A stretch of 25,421 nt of DNA from assembly GCA_050181465.1 (NCBI GenBank), contig JBFXDD010000053.1:1-25421 (forward strand), in the 5' to 3' direction. A program made the translations under genes and the position numbers. Of the stretch, positions 1 through 9,621 are shown piece by piece (positions within the stretch are counted from its first letter, which is position 1; each line of letters opens with the position of its first letter). The notes below the pieces were generated by a model. It did not search any database. It was not told where the DNA came from and saw only the letters and a program-made list of their open reading frames with translations. The stretch comes from JACRLW01 sp050181465. Lineage in GTDB: Bacteria; Planctomycetota; UBA1135; UBA2386.

Positions 1-692
1 CGATCGACGGCCCGGCGGGAGCCGGCAAGAGCACCGTGGCAAGGGCGTTGGCGATCGCCCTGGGCTGGGCGCACCTCGACACTGGCGCGATGTTCCGCGC
101 GATCACGCTGCGCCTCCTGGAGACCGGCCAGGTGCCGGCCGCCGATGGTCGGGTCGAGAACGAGGCCGAACTCGAGCGCACTCTGGCGGCGTTGGATCTG
201 GCGATCGATGCGAAGGGCCGCGTGCTGCTCGATGGGGTCGATGTCGCCGCACGGATCCGCGAGCCGCGCGTTGACGCCGCGGTGTCCGCCGTCGCCGCCA
301 ACCCCGCGGTGCGCGGTCGTCTGCGTGACGCACAACGCGCCTTCGCGCGCGGTCGGCCGACGGTCGCCGAAGGCCGCGATCTCGGCACCGTGGTGTTTCC
401 GCGGGCACGGTGGAAGATTTGGCTCGACGCATCGCTCGCCGAACGAGCGCGCCGCCGCGCTCTGGAACAGCGCGATCGGTCCGGCAGTGACACCACCGCT
501 CTGCGGGAGAGCGAAGTCGCGCGCGCGATGGCCGAGCGGGATCGCGCCGATTCGAGTCGCGTGCACGCACCGCTCGAGCAAGCGGCCGATGCGGTGGTGG
601 TCGACACGACCGGCCTGACGATCGAGCAGGTCGTGGCTCGGCTCGTGACTCTGGTGCGCGCCGGTCGGGGCTCGGAGGTCTCCTCCGCATGA
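1..692 (+). CDS. cmk: cytidylate kinase, 5' end truncated by the window
   Basis: This is cytidylate kinase (CMP/dCMP + ATP to CDP/dCDP), a cytoplasmic enzyme of pyrimidine nucleotide metabolism. The reading frame is already open at base 3 and begins with the P-loop IDGPAGAGKST, so only about five residues and the start codon are missing. GTG 36 lies inside the P-loop and cannot be the true start. Further family motifs follow in order: DTGAMFRAITL (CMP-binding region), EGRDLGTVVFP (family consensus EGRDIGTVVFP), then RDRADSSRVHAPL and a C-terminal VVDTTGLTIEQVV. The visible length of about 229 residues fits the usual size of 220-230. The stop overlaps the plsC start as ATGA (689-692), so the two genes are probably cotranslated. 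The order cmk-plsC-rpsA is common in bacteria. I see no defect in the visible part. Confidence 0.96.
   Translation, partial: IDGPAGAGKSTVARALAIALGWAHLDTGAMFRAITLRLLETGQVPAADGRVENEAELERTLAALDLAIDAKGRVLLDGVDVAARIREPRVDAAVSAVAANPAVRGRLRDAQRAFARGRPTVAEGRDLGTVVFPRARWKIWLDASLAERARRRALEQRDRSGSDTTALRESEVARAMAERDRADSSRVHAPLEQAADAVVVDTTGLTIEQVVARLVTLVRAGRGSEVSSA
673..687 (+). promoter_or_regulatory. hairpin enclosing the plsC ribosome binding site
   Basis: CGGAGG (673-678) and CCTCCG (682-687) form a perfect 6-bp stem around a 3-base TCT loop. The GGAGG at 674-678 is the obvious Shine-Dalgarno sequence of plsC, 10 bases before its ATG at 689. Folded, it would be hidden. The hairpin lies in the last codons of cmk, so ribosomes finishing cmk would open it. 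This suggests, as an inference, that plsC translation depends on cmk translation. Confidence 0.5.
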
Positions 693-1378
693 TCCAGTGG
701 ATCTACCGGCCTTCGCGCCTCGCCTGTCGCATCTACTTCGCGCTGTGGCACCGCAGCAAGATCGTCGGCCGGGAGAACGTGCCTAGCACCGGGCCGGTGT
801 TGCTGCTGGCCAATCACGCGAGCTTCCTCGATCCGCCCTTGGTCGGTTGCGTCTGCGGTCGCGATGCACGATTCATCGCGCGCTCGACCCTTGGTGAGGG
901 CTCGCTCTTCGGCAGGTTCCTCCACGCCGTCGGGGTGCGCTTCATCGATCGCGACGGGTCGGCGCGCGCGGGCCTCGAACGCGCCATCGACGAACTGTCG
1001 AAAGGGCACGCGGTCTTCGTCTTTCCGGAAGGCCGTCGCACCGACGACGGCCGCCTCGGCGAGATCCGCGCCGGCTTCCAGATCATCTTGCGCAAGGTGC
1101 CGGTGCCGGTCATCCCGGTCGGCGTGCGCGGCACCTTCAAGTCGTGGTCGCGTCATCAGCGTTTCCCGCGGCCGCATCGCTGTGAAGTCCACTTCGGGCA
1201 GCCGATGAGCGCCGCCGAAGCTCTCGGGCCCGATGGTCTCACGCTCGTGCGCGAGCGCATCGCCGCGCTCGCGGGTCTCGACGCCGAGTCCGCCAAGGCT
1301 TCGACGGTCGCCGTTCGCGACACCACCTCGTATTCCCCCGGCGACCACGGTGGCGCCGGGATTCATCCGTCACTGTAG
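689..1378 (+). CDS. plsC: 1-acyl-sn-glycerol-3-phosphate acyltransferase (PlsC family)
   Basis: The product is predicted to acylate lysophosphatidic acid to phosphatidic acid in phospholipid synthesis, at the inner face of the cytoplasmic membrane. The protein has 229 residues, normal for PlsC. Visible motifs are the catalytic NHASFLD (residues 42-48; H43 and D48 form the H-X4-D pair), the glycerophosphate-binding FPEGRR (112-117), and VPVIPVGVRG (138-148). A short hydrophobic N-terminal region (about residues 10-20) could sit at the membrane. The ATG overlaps the cmk stop, and a GGAGG lies 10 bases upstream within a small hairpin. The 55 residues after the acyltransferase core have no motif I recognise. 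The acyl donor (acyl-CoA or acyl-ACP) cannot be read from the sequence. Related lysophospholipid acyltransferases share the motifs, so exact substrate specificity is inferred from the gene order. Confidence 0.9.
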   Translation: MIQWIYRPSRLACRIYFALWHRSKIVGRENVPSTGPVLLLANHASFLDPPLVGCVCGRDARFIARSTLGEGSLFGRFLHAVGVRFIDRDGSARAGLERAIDELSKGHAVFVFPEGRRTDDGRLGEIRAGFQIILRKVPVPVIPVGVRGTFKSWSRHQRFPRPHRCEVHFGQPMSAAEALGPDGLTLVRERIAALAGLDAESAKASTVAVRDTTSYSPGDHGGAGIHPSL

Positions 1379-1382
1379 TCCC

Positions 1383-1399
1383 ATCGCGAAGAACGCGAT
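1383..1399 (+). promoter_or_regulatory. small hairpin in the plsC-rpsA spacer
   Basis: ATCGCG (1383-1388) and CGCGAT (1394-1399) form a perfect 6-bp stem with loop AAGAA in the 60-base gap before rpsA. There is no T-tract, so it is a weak terminator candidate. A role in the rpsA leader, perhaps in feedback by S1, is possible but unproven. It could also be chance. Confidence 0.25.
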
Positions 1400-1438
1400 T
1401 CCAACCGCAGGCAGTTTCGCCCCCAAACCCCCGTCTCC

Positions 1439-3246
<1,808 letters not shown>

Positions 3247-3250
<4 letters not shown>

Positions 3251-4362
3251 TCGTCCGCGGGCGGCCGATGCCGGGTAGGAAGTCGCGCGGGATCGGTTCC
3301 GCGCGGTTCCTGCTCGGTGTCGCCGCCTGGTCCTGTCTGTCGGCATGCACCACGGAGGACGTGCCGCACCGTGACGACTTCGATGCTCTGCTCGGCGCGG
3401 AAGCCGTCGTCATCCCGCTGGCGGATCCCGGTCATGAGGCCACCGCCGCGGATGCCTATTACCAGAGCGTCGTCGCGCAGATGCGCCAGGCGGGAGCCGA
3501 TCGCGATCTCGACTGGCTCGAGTTCCTGCTCGCCCAGCACGATCGAACCGACGCGCCGGACTGGTGTCGCGAGGCCTTGCTCGGCTTTCGCAAGTTGGCG
3601 CGACTGCTGCGAGCCGAGCGAAGCCTGACCTCGCGACTCGTGCTTCGGACCCGGCAACCGCGGCCGCCGCTGAGCGACATGCTGGCGTGCGAACTCGCGC
3701 TGACTGCGGAAGGGGATGACCTCACCGGGCTCATACTGTCCGGCCGCGACGACCCCCTCGCACCTGCCCGCTTCCACGTCCGCGTTCGTGGTGAAGATCG
3801 CGACGCCTTCGGCGCCCGCTTCGCCTCGGGCTTCGAGGACATTCTGACCGTCGATCGAACCTGGGACCTCGGTCGCGAGCCGGAGCGGACGCTGCCCTTC
3901 GACCTGGAGCTCCCGTCACCGCGCGGCTGCGAACGAACCGTCCAGATCGAGATCGACCTCCTGCCGGGCATGCGGCAGATCGCCGGCGAGCGCGTGCCTG
4001 GTGGGCGAGTGGCCCTGGTGCGTTCGGAGCTCGTGCTCCACCCGCTGGGAATCGAGGCGATCGAGGCCGACCCGCTCGGGACCTTGAATGCGGCGATCGA
4101 TCGCGCTGAGCCCAGGTTCTTCGACCATGTCTGGTTGGCATCGCGCCGGTGCACCGGCGAGGCGCGCGCACGGGCCGACGCGCGATTGATCGAAGCGCTT
4201 CGCCTCGGGACCCCGGATCTCGGCGCGGTCGCCGCAGCGGCGTTGGCCGAGGCGCACGACACCGGGATTCCGATCACCGACCGAGAGGGCTGGTTGCGTT
4301 GGTGGCAGGAGCGGTCGGTGATACGAACGAACTCGACTGCATTGCCGAACGACAAGCGCTGA
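3247..4362 (+). CDS. unrecognised lipoprotein
   Basis: I do not recognise this 371-residue protein. It has a basic N-terminus, a hydrophobic stretch (about residues 20-32) and a lipobox LSAC with the lipidated Cys at residue 34, so it should be a membrane-anchored lipoprotein outside the cytoplasm. The rest is soluble and acidic/arginine-rich, without a catalytic motif I can name. Near the C-terminus, GWLRWWQER resembles the tryptophan-rich ends of HEAT-repeat lipoproteins seen in Planctomycetota; this is a weak likeness. Start: GTG 3247 overlaps the rpsA stop and has GAGGG (3236-3240) six bases upstream. ATG 3268 is an alternative that keeps the signal peptide but lacks a ribosome binding site. 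The position between rpsA and tyrS suggests cotranscription with translation genes, but that does not reveal its job. Confidence 0.82.
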
Positions 4363-4402
4363 GTCATCCTGTCGGCCCCGGCGCCGCCGTGCCGCCAAAC
4401 CC

Positions 4403-5608
4403 ATGTTCGCTCCCGTCCCAGAACAGCTCGCGATCCTTCGCCGTGGTGTCGTCGACCTCGTCGAGGAGAAGGAACTCGTCGACAAGCTCGAGCGCAGCCG
4501 GCGCGAGAATCGGCCCTTGCGAATCAAGCTCGGCATCGACCCCTCGTCGCCCGACATCCACCTCGGCCACACGGTGGTCCTACGCAAGTTGCGCGACTTC
4601 CAGCGCCTCGGCCACACCCCGATCGTGCTGTGGGGGACGGCCACGGCGATGGTCGGCGACCCGACCGGGAAGAACAAGACGCGGCCCCAGCTCTCGCGAG
4701 AGGAGGTCGATCGGCACAAGGCGACCTACCGGGCCCAGATCGGCCGGGTGCTCGACATCGATCGCATCGAGGAACGCGAGAACGGCGAGTGGTTCGACCG
4801 ACAGAACTTCCTCGACTGCGTGAAGCTTGCCGGCGGATTCACCGTCGCGCGTTTGCTCGAGCGAGACTCCTTCGCGGAGCGTTTCCGAGCCGGCGAGCCC
4901 ATCTCACTCCACGAGATGATCTACCCGCTGATGCAGGGACACGACTCGGTGGAGCTGCACTGCGATGTCGAACTCGGCGGGACCGATCAGCTCTTCAACT
5001 TGCACGTCGGTCGCGAACTGCAGCGGCGCGCCGGTCAGGAGCCGCAGGTCCTGATGACCACGCCGCTGCTCGTCGGGCTCGATGGCGCTGAGAAGATGTC
5101 GAAGTCACTCGGCAACCACATCGGCGTCACGGACTCGGCGGAGCAGATGATCGGCAAGGTGATGAGCCTGCCCGATGCGCCGATGCGCGCCTGGTTCACG
5201 CTGCTGACCGAGTCCCTGCCGAGTGAGATCGACGCACTGCTCGGCGGTCACCCGCGCGCCGCCAAGATGGAACTCGGCCGCCGTATCGCGATGGGCTACT
5301 ACGGCGAGGCCGCTGCAGCCGCCGCCGTCGAGGCCTTCGATCGTGTCTTCAAGGACGGTGGGCGGCCTGCCGAGATCGAGGAGATCGCGATCGCTACGGA
5401 GCATTTGCAGGACGGCGGGATCCCGCTCGCCGATCTGCTCGTGGCCTTGGGGTTGTGCGCGACCAAGAGTGACGCGCGACGTCAGGTGCAGCAGGGCGGT
5501 GTGCGCATCGATGAGGTGAAGCAGGGCGACCCGGTCGCGAAGCTCCACACGGGTCGCTACCTCGTGCAAGTCGGCAAGCGTCGCTGGGCCTGGGCAAACG
5601 TGCCCTGA
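4403..5608 (+). CDS. tyrS: tyrosyl-tRNA synthetase
   Basis: This enzyme charges tRNA-Tyr with tyrosine in the cytoplasm. The 401 residues show the class I signatures: HLGH at 53-56 (HIGH motif, within GIDPSSPDIHLGHTVVLRKL), TAMVGDPTGKNKTRP (81-95), the tyrosine-site region GGTDQLFNLHVGRE (192-205) and KMSKS at 231-235. The C-terminal part (about 339-398, PLADLLVALGLCATKSDARR onward) is the S4 RNA-binding domain. The form with HLGH and KMSKS, together with the length, fits the TyrRS subgroup often called TyrS2/TyrZ-like; that subgroup assignment is inferred. ATG 4403 lies 40 bases after the preceding lipoprotein gene and has no clear Shine-Dalgarno sequence. The gene ends 49 bases from the convergent desaturase gene. 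Confidence 0.96.
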   Translation: MFAPVPEQLAILRRGVVDLVEEKELVDKLERSRRENRPLRIKLGIDPSSPDIHLGHTVVLRKLRDFQRLGHTPIVLWGTATAMVGDPTGKNKTRPQLSREEVDRHKATYRAQIGRVLDIDRIEERENGEWFDRQNFLDCVKLAGGFTVARLLERDSFAERFRAGEPISLHEMIYPLMQGHDSVELHCDVELGGTDQLFNLHVGRELQRRAGQEPQVLMTTPLLVGLDGAEKMSKSLGNHIGVTDSAEQMIGKVMSLPDAPMRAWFTLLTESLPSEIDALLGGHPRAAKMELGRRIAMGYYGEAAAAAAVEAFDRVFKDGGRPAEIEEIAIATEHLQDGGIPLADLLVALGLCATKSDARRQVQQGGVRIDEVKQGDPVAKLHTGRYLVQVGKRRWAWANVP

Positions 5609-5629
5609 TGCGCGTCGCGAAGCCCGCGC

Positions 5630-5652
5630 GCGGCCCGCTAACGCGGGGCCGC
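5630..5652. terminator. hairpin between convergent genes (possible bidirectional terminator)
   Basis: GCGGCCC (5630-5636) pairs with GGGCCGC (5646-5652) across a 9-base loop, in the 49-base gap between the 3' ends of tyrS (+) and the desaturase gene (-). Its place is right for a shared terminator. Neither strand has a T-run after the stem, so it is not a canonical intrinsic terminator. Confidence 0.4.
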
Positions 5653-5657
5653 CGGGC

Positions 5658-6734
5658 TCATCCGCCTGCGCGCTTGGCGTTCCGCTTCGCGCGCGGCCGA
5701 ACCTGCTGCCGATCGCGGCGCTGCCGCTTGACGTGGTGAAACGTCACCAGCTTCTTCGACGACTCGTCCCAGAGCTTGAGTCGAAGCGACGCGATCCCGG
5801 CGAGCAGCGACATCTGCGGAACCGCTTCGAACATCGGGTGCGAGCGATGGCACCGTTCGAGGTTGTAGTTCGGGATGCGCGGGCTGAGGTGGTGGATGTG
5901 GTGGTATCCGATGTTGCCCGAGAACCACTGGAGCACGCGCGGCAACCGCAGGAAGGAACTGCCCTTCAGGGCTGCGGCGGTGTAGTCCCAGTCCGCACCG
6001 GATTCCCAGTAGGCGTCCTCGAACTGATGCTGCAGGTAGAACAGCCAGACACCGATGGCTCCGGCGACCGCCAGAACGGCGGTCTGCAGCACCAGGTAGG
6101 TGACGACCCCGAAGATCGCGCAACCGCCGGCGGCCATCGCCAATACGGCGAGGTTCGTGATCCACACGGATCGTCGTTCGCGCGCCGAGGCGCCTTTGCG
6201 TGAGAATCGGTGCAACCAGAGGAAGAGCACGCCGGGCCCGATACCGAGGAGCACCAGGGGATTGCGGACGACTCGGTAGCACAGCCGCGTGCGTCGCGAG
6301 GCGTCGAGATACTCCTGCACGGTCATCGTCCACACATCGCCCACGCCGCGGCGCGCGAGGTCACCGGTGGAGCCGTGATGGATCGCGTGTTCGCCCCGCC
6401 AGTGATGGTACGGCGTGAAGGTGAGCAGCCCGGTGAGGAAGCCCCAGAACGAGTTGGCGCGGGACGACGCGAAGAACGAACCGTGACCGCAATCGTGGAA
6501 GATGATGAAGGTCCGGACCAAGAGCATGCCCGCCAGCAAGGCGAGCCCCGCGGTCAACCACCAGGAGATGCCGACGCTCCAATACATCAGCGCCCACACC
6601 GCGGCGTACGGCACGAGCGTGTCGATCAGTTGCCAACTCGCCCGCCAGGGATTGGACTCGCGACACTTGGCGACCACCCCCTTCCAAACCGCAGACTCCG
6701 TGTACGACTCGACGGGGGAAGATGAGGCTGTCAT
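5658..6734 (-). CDS. fatty acid desaturase, integral membrane di-iron type
   Basis: The product is predicted to put a double bond into membrane acyl chains, using O2, electrons and a histidine-bound di-iron centre. The 358 residues contain the three histidine boxes: HDCGH (80-84), HAIHH (116-120, after HHWRGE) and HHIHH (278-282). Hydrophobic segments at about 38-78, 95-108, 160-175 and 190-235 place the boxes on the cytoplasmic side in the usual topology. The pattern resembles the delta-12/omega-6 class, but regiospecificity cannot be read from sequence. The last 25 residues are very basic. The ATG at 6734 has no clear ribosome binding site. A 130-base gap separates it from the cytochrome gene upstream on the same strand, so it may have its own promoter, although I see no convincing -35/-10 pair. 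Confidence 0.92.
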   Translation of the reverse strand: MTASSSPVESYTESAVWKGVVAKCRESNPWRASWQLIDTLVPYAAVWALMYWSVGISWWLTAGLALLAGMLLVRTFIIFHDCGHGSFFASSRANSFWGFLTGLLTFTPYHHWRGEHAIHHGSTGDLARRGVGDVWTMTVQEYLDASRRTRLCYRVVRNPLVLLGIGPGVLFLWLHRFSRKGASARERRSVWITNLAVLAMAAGGCAIFGVVTYLVLQTAVLAVAGAIGVWLFYLQHQFEDAYWESGADWDYTAAALKGSSFLRLPRVLQWFSGNIGYHHIHHLSPRIPNYNLERCHRSHPMFEAVPQMSLLAGIASLRLKLWDESSKKLVTFHHVKRQRRDRQQVRPRAKRNAKRAGG

Positions 6735-6864
6735 GTGCGCTGTGCGGGTGGCGAACCCGTTGGTCGAGTCGCGGTCTCAAGAGTAGCGAGTTCGCCCGTC
6801 AGGAAGCAACGGGAGTCATCGAGTTCCGATCGCGAACCATGGCCAAGGGCGTCTATCGGCGCAC

Positions 6865-8346
6865 TCACTTGCCGTGCTCGATCCGTTTCCAGCGCTCGGC
6901 GTAGTCGAAGCTCGGCGACTGTTCGAAATCGTGGCACTTCGTGCAGGTTTGGCTGTCCACCCGGCCGAGCCGTTGGGCGATCGGGTTCGACACGTGGCGG
7001 CTGCCGGGGCCATGACAGCTCTCGCAGCCGACGCCGCGGAGCGTCGGCGTGGAGTCGGGGTCCACGAAGCCCGAGACCTGGCCGTAGCCGACGGTGTGGC
7101 AGGTGATGCAGTCCGGATAGTGGGTCACCGGCCAGGGGTAGCGGCCGCTCGTCTCGGCGTTCTCGAGCGTTTCCCAGGCGTGGGCATGCTCGCTGCCCTC
7201 CCAGGCCTTGGCCGCGGCGGCGTGGCAGGTCGCGCAGCGCGCGCTCCCGACGTAAGCGAGGCCCTCGGCGAGCGGGAAGCGATTCGCCATCGCGGCACGC
7301 GCGCCGTCGTCCTTCGCCTGATGACGATGGGCGAGCACCTGCGCGCGCACGTCAGGGTCCTCCATCGCACCTTTGGTGGTCTTGCTGCCCTCCAGGGTGA
7401 CTCGCTCGTAGGCGACCACGCGCGTGCCGTCGCCGCCGCGAGCCAACGAGACATCGAGGAGGAAGCGGCCGCGAATTCCTGGCTGCACGACCGGCACTCC
7501 GTCGCGCAGTTCCGGCTCGGCGGGCGGTTCGGCGACGTCGCCGACGGCGACGATGAGGTCGGGCTTGGGTGACAGCGCGGTGAGCCGACGAGCCCCATCG
7601 GCGCCGCCGTGCACGAGCAGCACCAAGAATCGGTCGGCCTCGAGTCCGGCGGTGGCGGCCGACCACGCCTCGGCGGGATCGAGCTTGGTCAGCGTCGCGG
7701 CGGCCGACGTCTCCCGCTCCGGCATGCGCATCACCAACGAGACCACGCGCACGCGCGGCCGGCCGTCCTTGTTCAGATCGACGAAGCTGCGCACCGGCCA
7801 GGTGAATTCCTTCCCCTCGATCGGCCGGACGTCGGCGGCGAGCACCGGCAGCTTCGGGAAGGCACTGAGCACGTCCCCCAGAAACGCCGGATCGAGTTCG
7901 AGATCGCGCGGTCCGAGAGCGAGGGCGTCGTAGGGAGCGCGCCGGTCGGCGAGGACCTCGAGGATCGTGAGCAGCTTGAGCTCATCGAGCGTCGAACCGC
8001 CTTCGACGAGATCGCCGCCCTCGATGAGGTAGTCGTAGCGTGAGGCGTCCGATTGGACGCGGAACGACCGGCGCGCCAACCCGCCGATCTGACCGCTGGC
8101 GCAGCCGCACGGTTCCAGTCGTCCTTCGAGCCCGCCGGACAGCCGAAGGCGGAGGCGTGGTCCGAGTGGATTCACCGACGGGGCAGTCGAATCGACGACC
8201 GGACCGGGCTTGGCTTGGGCATCGAGCGCCGAGTCGTCGCGGCAGCCGCAGAGCGGCGTCGCCAGGGCGAGGAGGATTCCAAAGCGCGCCGTCCACGCGG
8301 GCTTGGACTGCGGGATCCGTGGACGGGGCTGGCTGGGATCGCTCAT
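6865..8346 (-). CDS. tetraheme c-type cytochrome fused to a degenerate UshA-like metallophosphatase, lipoprotein
   Basis: The 493-residue protein has two parts. Residues 65-320 resemble the N-terminal fold of UshA/5'-nucleotidases: GGLARR (88-93), the aspartate of GGDLVEG (110-116) and LVHGG (244-248). The usual metal-binding DxH, GNHE and GHxH motifs are replaced (the GNHE region reads GPRDLE, the GHxH region VGDVAE), so phosphatase activity is doubtful. A PCGC pair (79-82) stands before GGLARR. Residues 368-493 carry four CXXCH heme sites, CATCH (371), CITCH (413), CESCH (441) and CTKCH (468), spaced like the cytochrome c554 family. The N-terminus is hydrophobic up to LCGC (32-35), a slightly unusual lipobox, so periplasmic anchoring as a lipoprotein is likely. 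The ATG overlaps the upstream gene's stop (ATGA). An electron-transfer role is inferred; partners are unknown. Confidence 0.88.
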   Translation of the reverse strand: MSDPSQPRPRIPQSKPAWTARFGILLALATPLCGCRDDSALDAQAKPGPVVDSTAPSVNPLGPRLRLRLSGGLEGRLEPCGCASGQIGGLARRSFRVQSDASRYDYLIEGGDLVEGGSTLDELKLLTILEVLADRRAPYDALALGPRDLELDPAFLGDVLSAFPKLPVLAADVRPIEGKEFTWPVRSFVDLNKDGRPRVRVVSLVMRMPERETSAAATLTKLDPAEAWSAATAGLEADRFLVLLVHGGADGARRLTALSPKPDLIVAVGDVAEPPAEPELRDGVPVVQPGIRGRFLLDVSLARGGDGTRVVAYERVTLEGSKTTKGAMEDPDVRAQVLAHRHQAKDDGARAAMANRFPLAEGLAYVGSARCATCHAAAAKAWEGSEHAHAWETLENAETSGRYPWPVTHYPDCITCHTVGYGQVSGFVDPDSTPTLRGVGCESCHGPGSRHVSNPIAQRLGRVDSQTCTKCHDFEQSPSFDYAERWKRIEHGK

Positions 8347-9494
8347 CGACGGGCGTAGGCGGAAAACGGGATTCGCAGGAGGGCCGGCTGATCGGCGGCT
8401 TTTGCCAGTTCCACGGTGCCGCGGAAACTCGTCTCTCGCAGAGTCCCGCGGTAGCTGAGCGCGATGACGCGCTCGCGGGGTCGCCCGGAGAGTGATTCGA
8501 CCGTCACACCGAAGTGCTCGCGCAGATCGCGCCCGTCATCGCCGGTCACGCTGATCACGACGAAGTCCGGCGATCGGGTTGGATCGTGATCGACGACTCG
8601 GAGGCGCATCTCTCGCGGCTCCGCGAAGTCGATGCGCCCGAAGGAGTAGACGCCGGGCGGCTCGACGTGAACCGCGTCGATGACCTGGCCGCTGACCGGC
8701 ACGTGGATGACATAACCGTCCGGTCGGTCGGTCGGGATGCGGATCTCGCAGCGGAAGGCGCCGAGCGGTCGCAGTTCGCCTGGCTTGACCGCGACCTCGA
8801 GAATGGCCGGCTCCGCGGTGCCGTCGAGCGTGACGGCCACATCGCTCGGGTTCGTGAGCATGCCGTCGGTGTTTGCTTCCACCACCGTAGGCATGCCGAA
8901 CGCGATCTGCTTCCCGCGACGGTGGATCTCCATCTGCTGGCGGTAGCGCACCGGTCGCGGCAGCTCACCGAGTGCGAACTGGGCGGACGGTGAGAGCCGC
9001 ACCGGCGCCTCGATCCCGAACTGGAAGCGGATCCGCACGAAGCCCTGGGTGAGGTTGGGGCCGGAGAGCACGACCTGTGCCGGAGTCCAACTGGGCGCCA
9101 GGTCCGCGACTTCCTTCTCCCGCGTGTCCAGGGTGAGTTCGAGGAACAGCCGTTCGCCGTCTTTCACGGCGCCGTTGGGATCCGGCCGCCCATCCCCGCT
9201 CGTGTATCGAATTGAACCGTCCGCCGATTCGATCGCGAAGCGTGGTCTCACGCAGGTGCAGGACCGCTGGAGCGTGAGCGGAGTCCATGGCCCGCCCGCG
9301 GGCAGCGGAATGGCGAGGCGCGCGTCGCGGGTCTCGCCGTGGGGAACGATCCCGAAGTCATGCTCGATCGTGGGTTCGGACGCGGGCTCTGCCGGCTCCG
9401 GCGTGTCGGCGGGTTCCTTGCCGCAGCCGGCGACGCCCAAGAGCGCGAGCGTCAGGACGATCACGGGGCGGGGTGTCCTTGGGGAGGGCGACAT
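8343..9494 (-). CDS. DUF1573 domain lipoprotein
   Basis: This predicted extracytoplasmic lipoprotein has no known enzymatic function. From the ATG at 9494 it has 383 residues: a hydrophobic signal segment ends in lipobox VAGC followed by GKEP. An Ig-like DUF1573 region follows, recognised by HDFGIVPHGE and the downstream RSCTCVRP, matching the family pattern of DFG(x)V..G followed by a CxC-type cysteine pair. A second beta-rich region near the C-terminus has GVYSFGRIDFAEP, which looks like a repeat of the same domain start. An in-frame start at 9590 would add 32 residues before the signal peptide and is less likely. The gene overlaps the cytochrome/phosphatase gene by four bases, so the products are probably made together. 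No clear Shine-Dalgarno precedes the ATG. Confidence 0.82.
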   Translation of the reverse strand: MSPSPRTPRPVIVLTLALLGVAGCGKEPADTPEPAEPASEPTIEHDFGIVPHGETRDARLAIPLPAGGPWTPLTLQRSCTCVRPRFAIESADGSIRYTSGDGRPDPNGAVKDGERLFLELTLDTREKEVADLAPSWTPAQVVLSGPNLTQGFVRIRFQFGIEAPVRLSPSAQFALGELPRPVRYRQQMEIHRRGKQIAFGMPTVVEANTDGMLTNPSDVAVTLDGTAEPAILEVAVKPGELRPLGAFRCEIRIPTDRPDGYVIHVPVSGQVIDAVHVEPPGVYSFGRIDFAEPREMRLRVVDHDPTRSPDFVVISVTGDDGRDLREHFGVTVESLSGRPRERVIALSYRGTLRETSFRGTVELAKAADQPALLRIPFSAYARR

Positions 9495-9621
9495 CGTCAC
9501 GACGGTAGTCTGCGGGCCGAGCGAGGCAACGCGGCAACTCGACGAGCGGCTGCGACCCGACCTCCCGACCCGGCGGCGCAATCGATCCATCCCGCGGCCC
9601 GCCCGCCGAGCGCCGCCCGCT

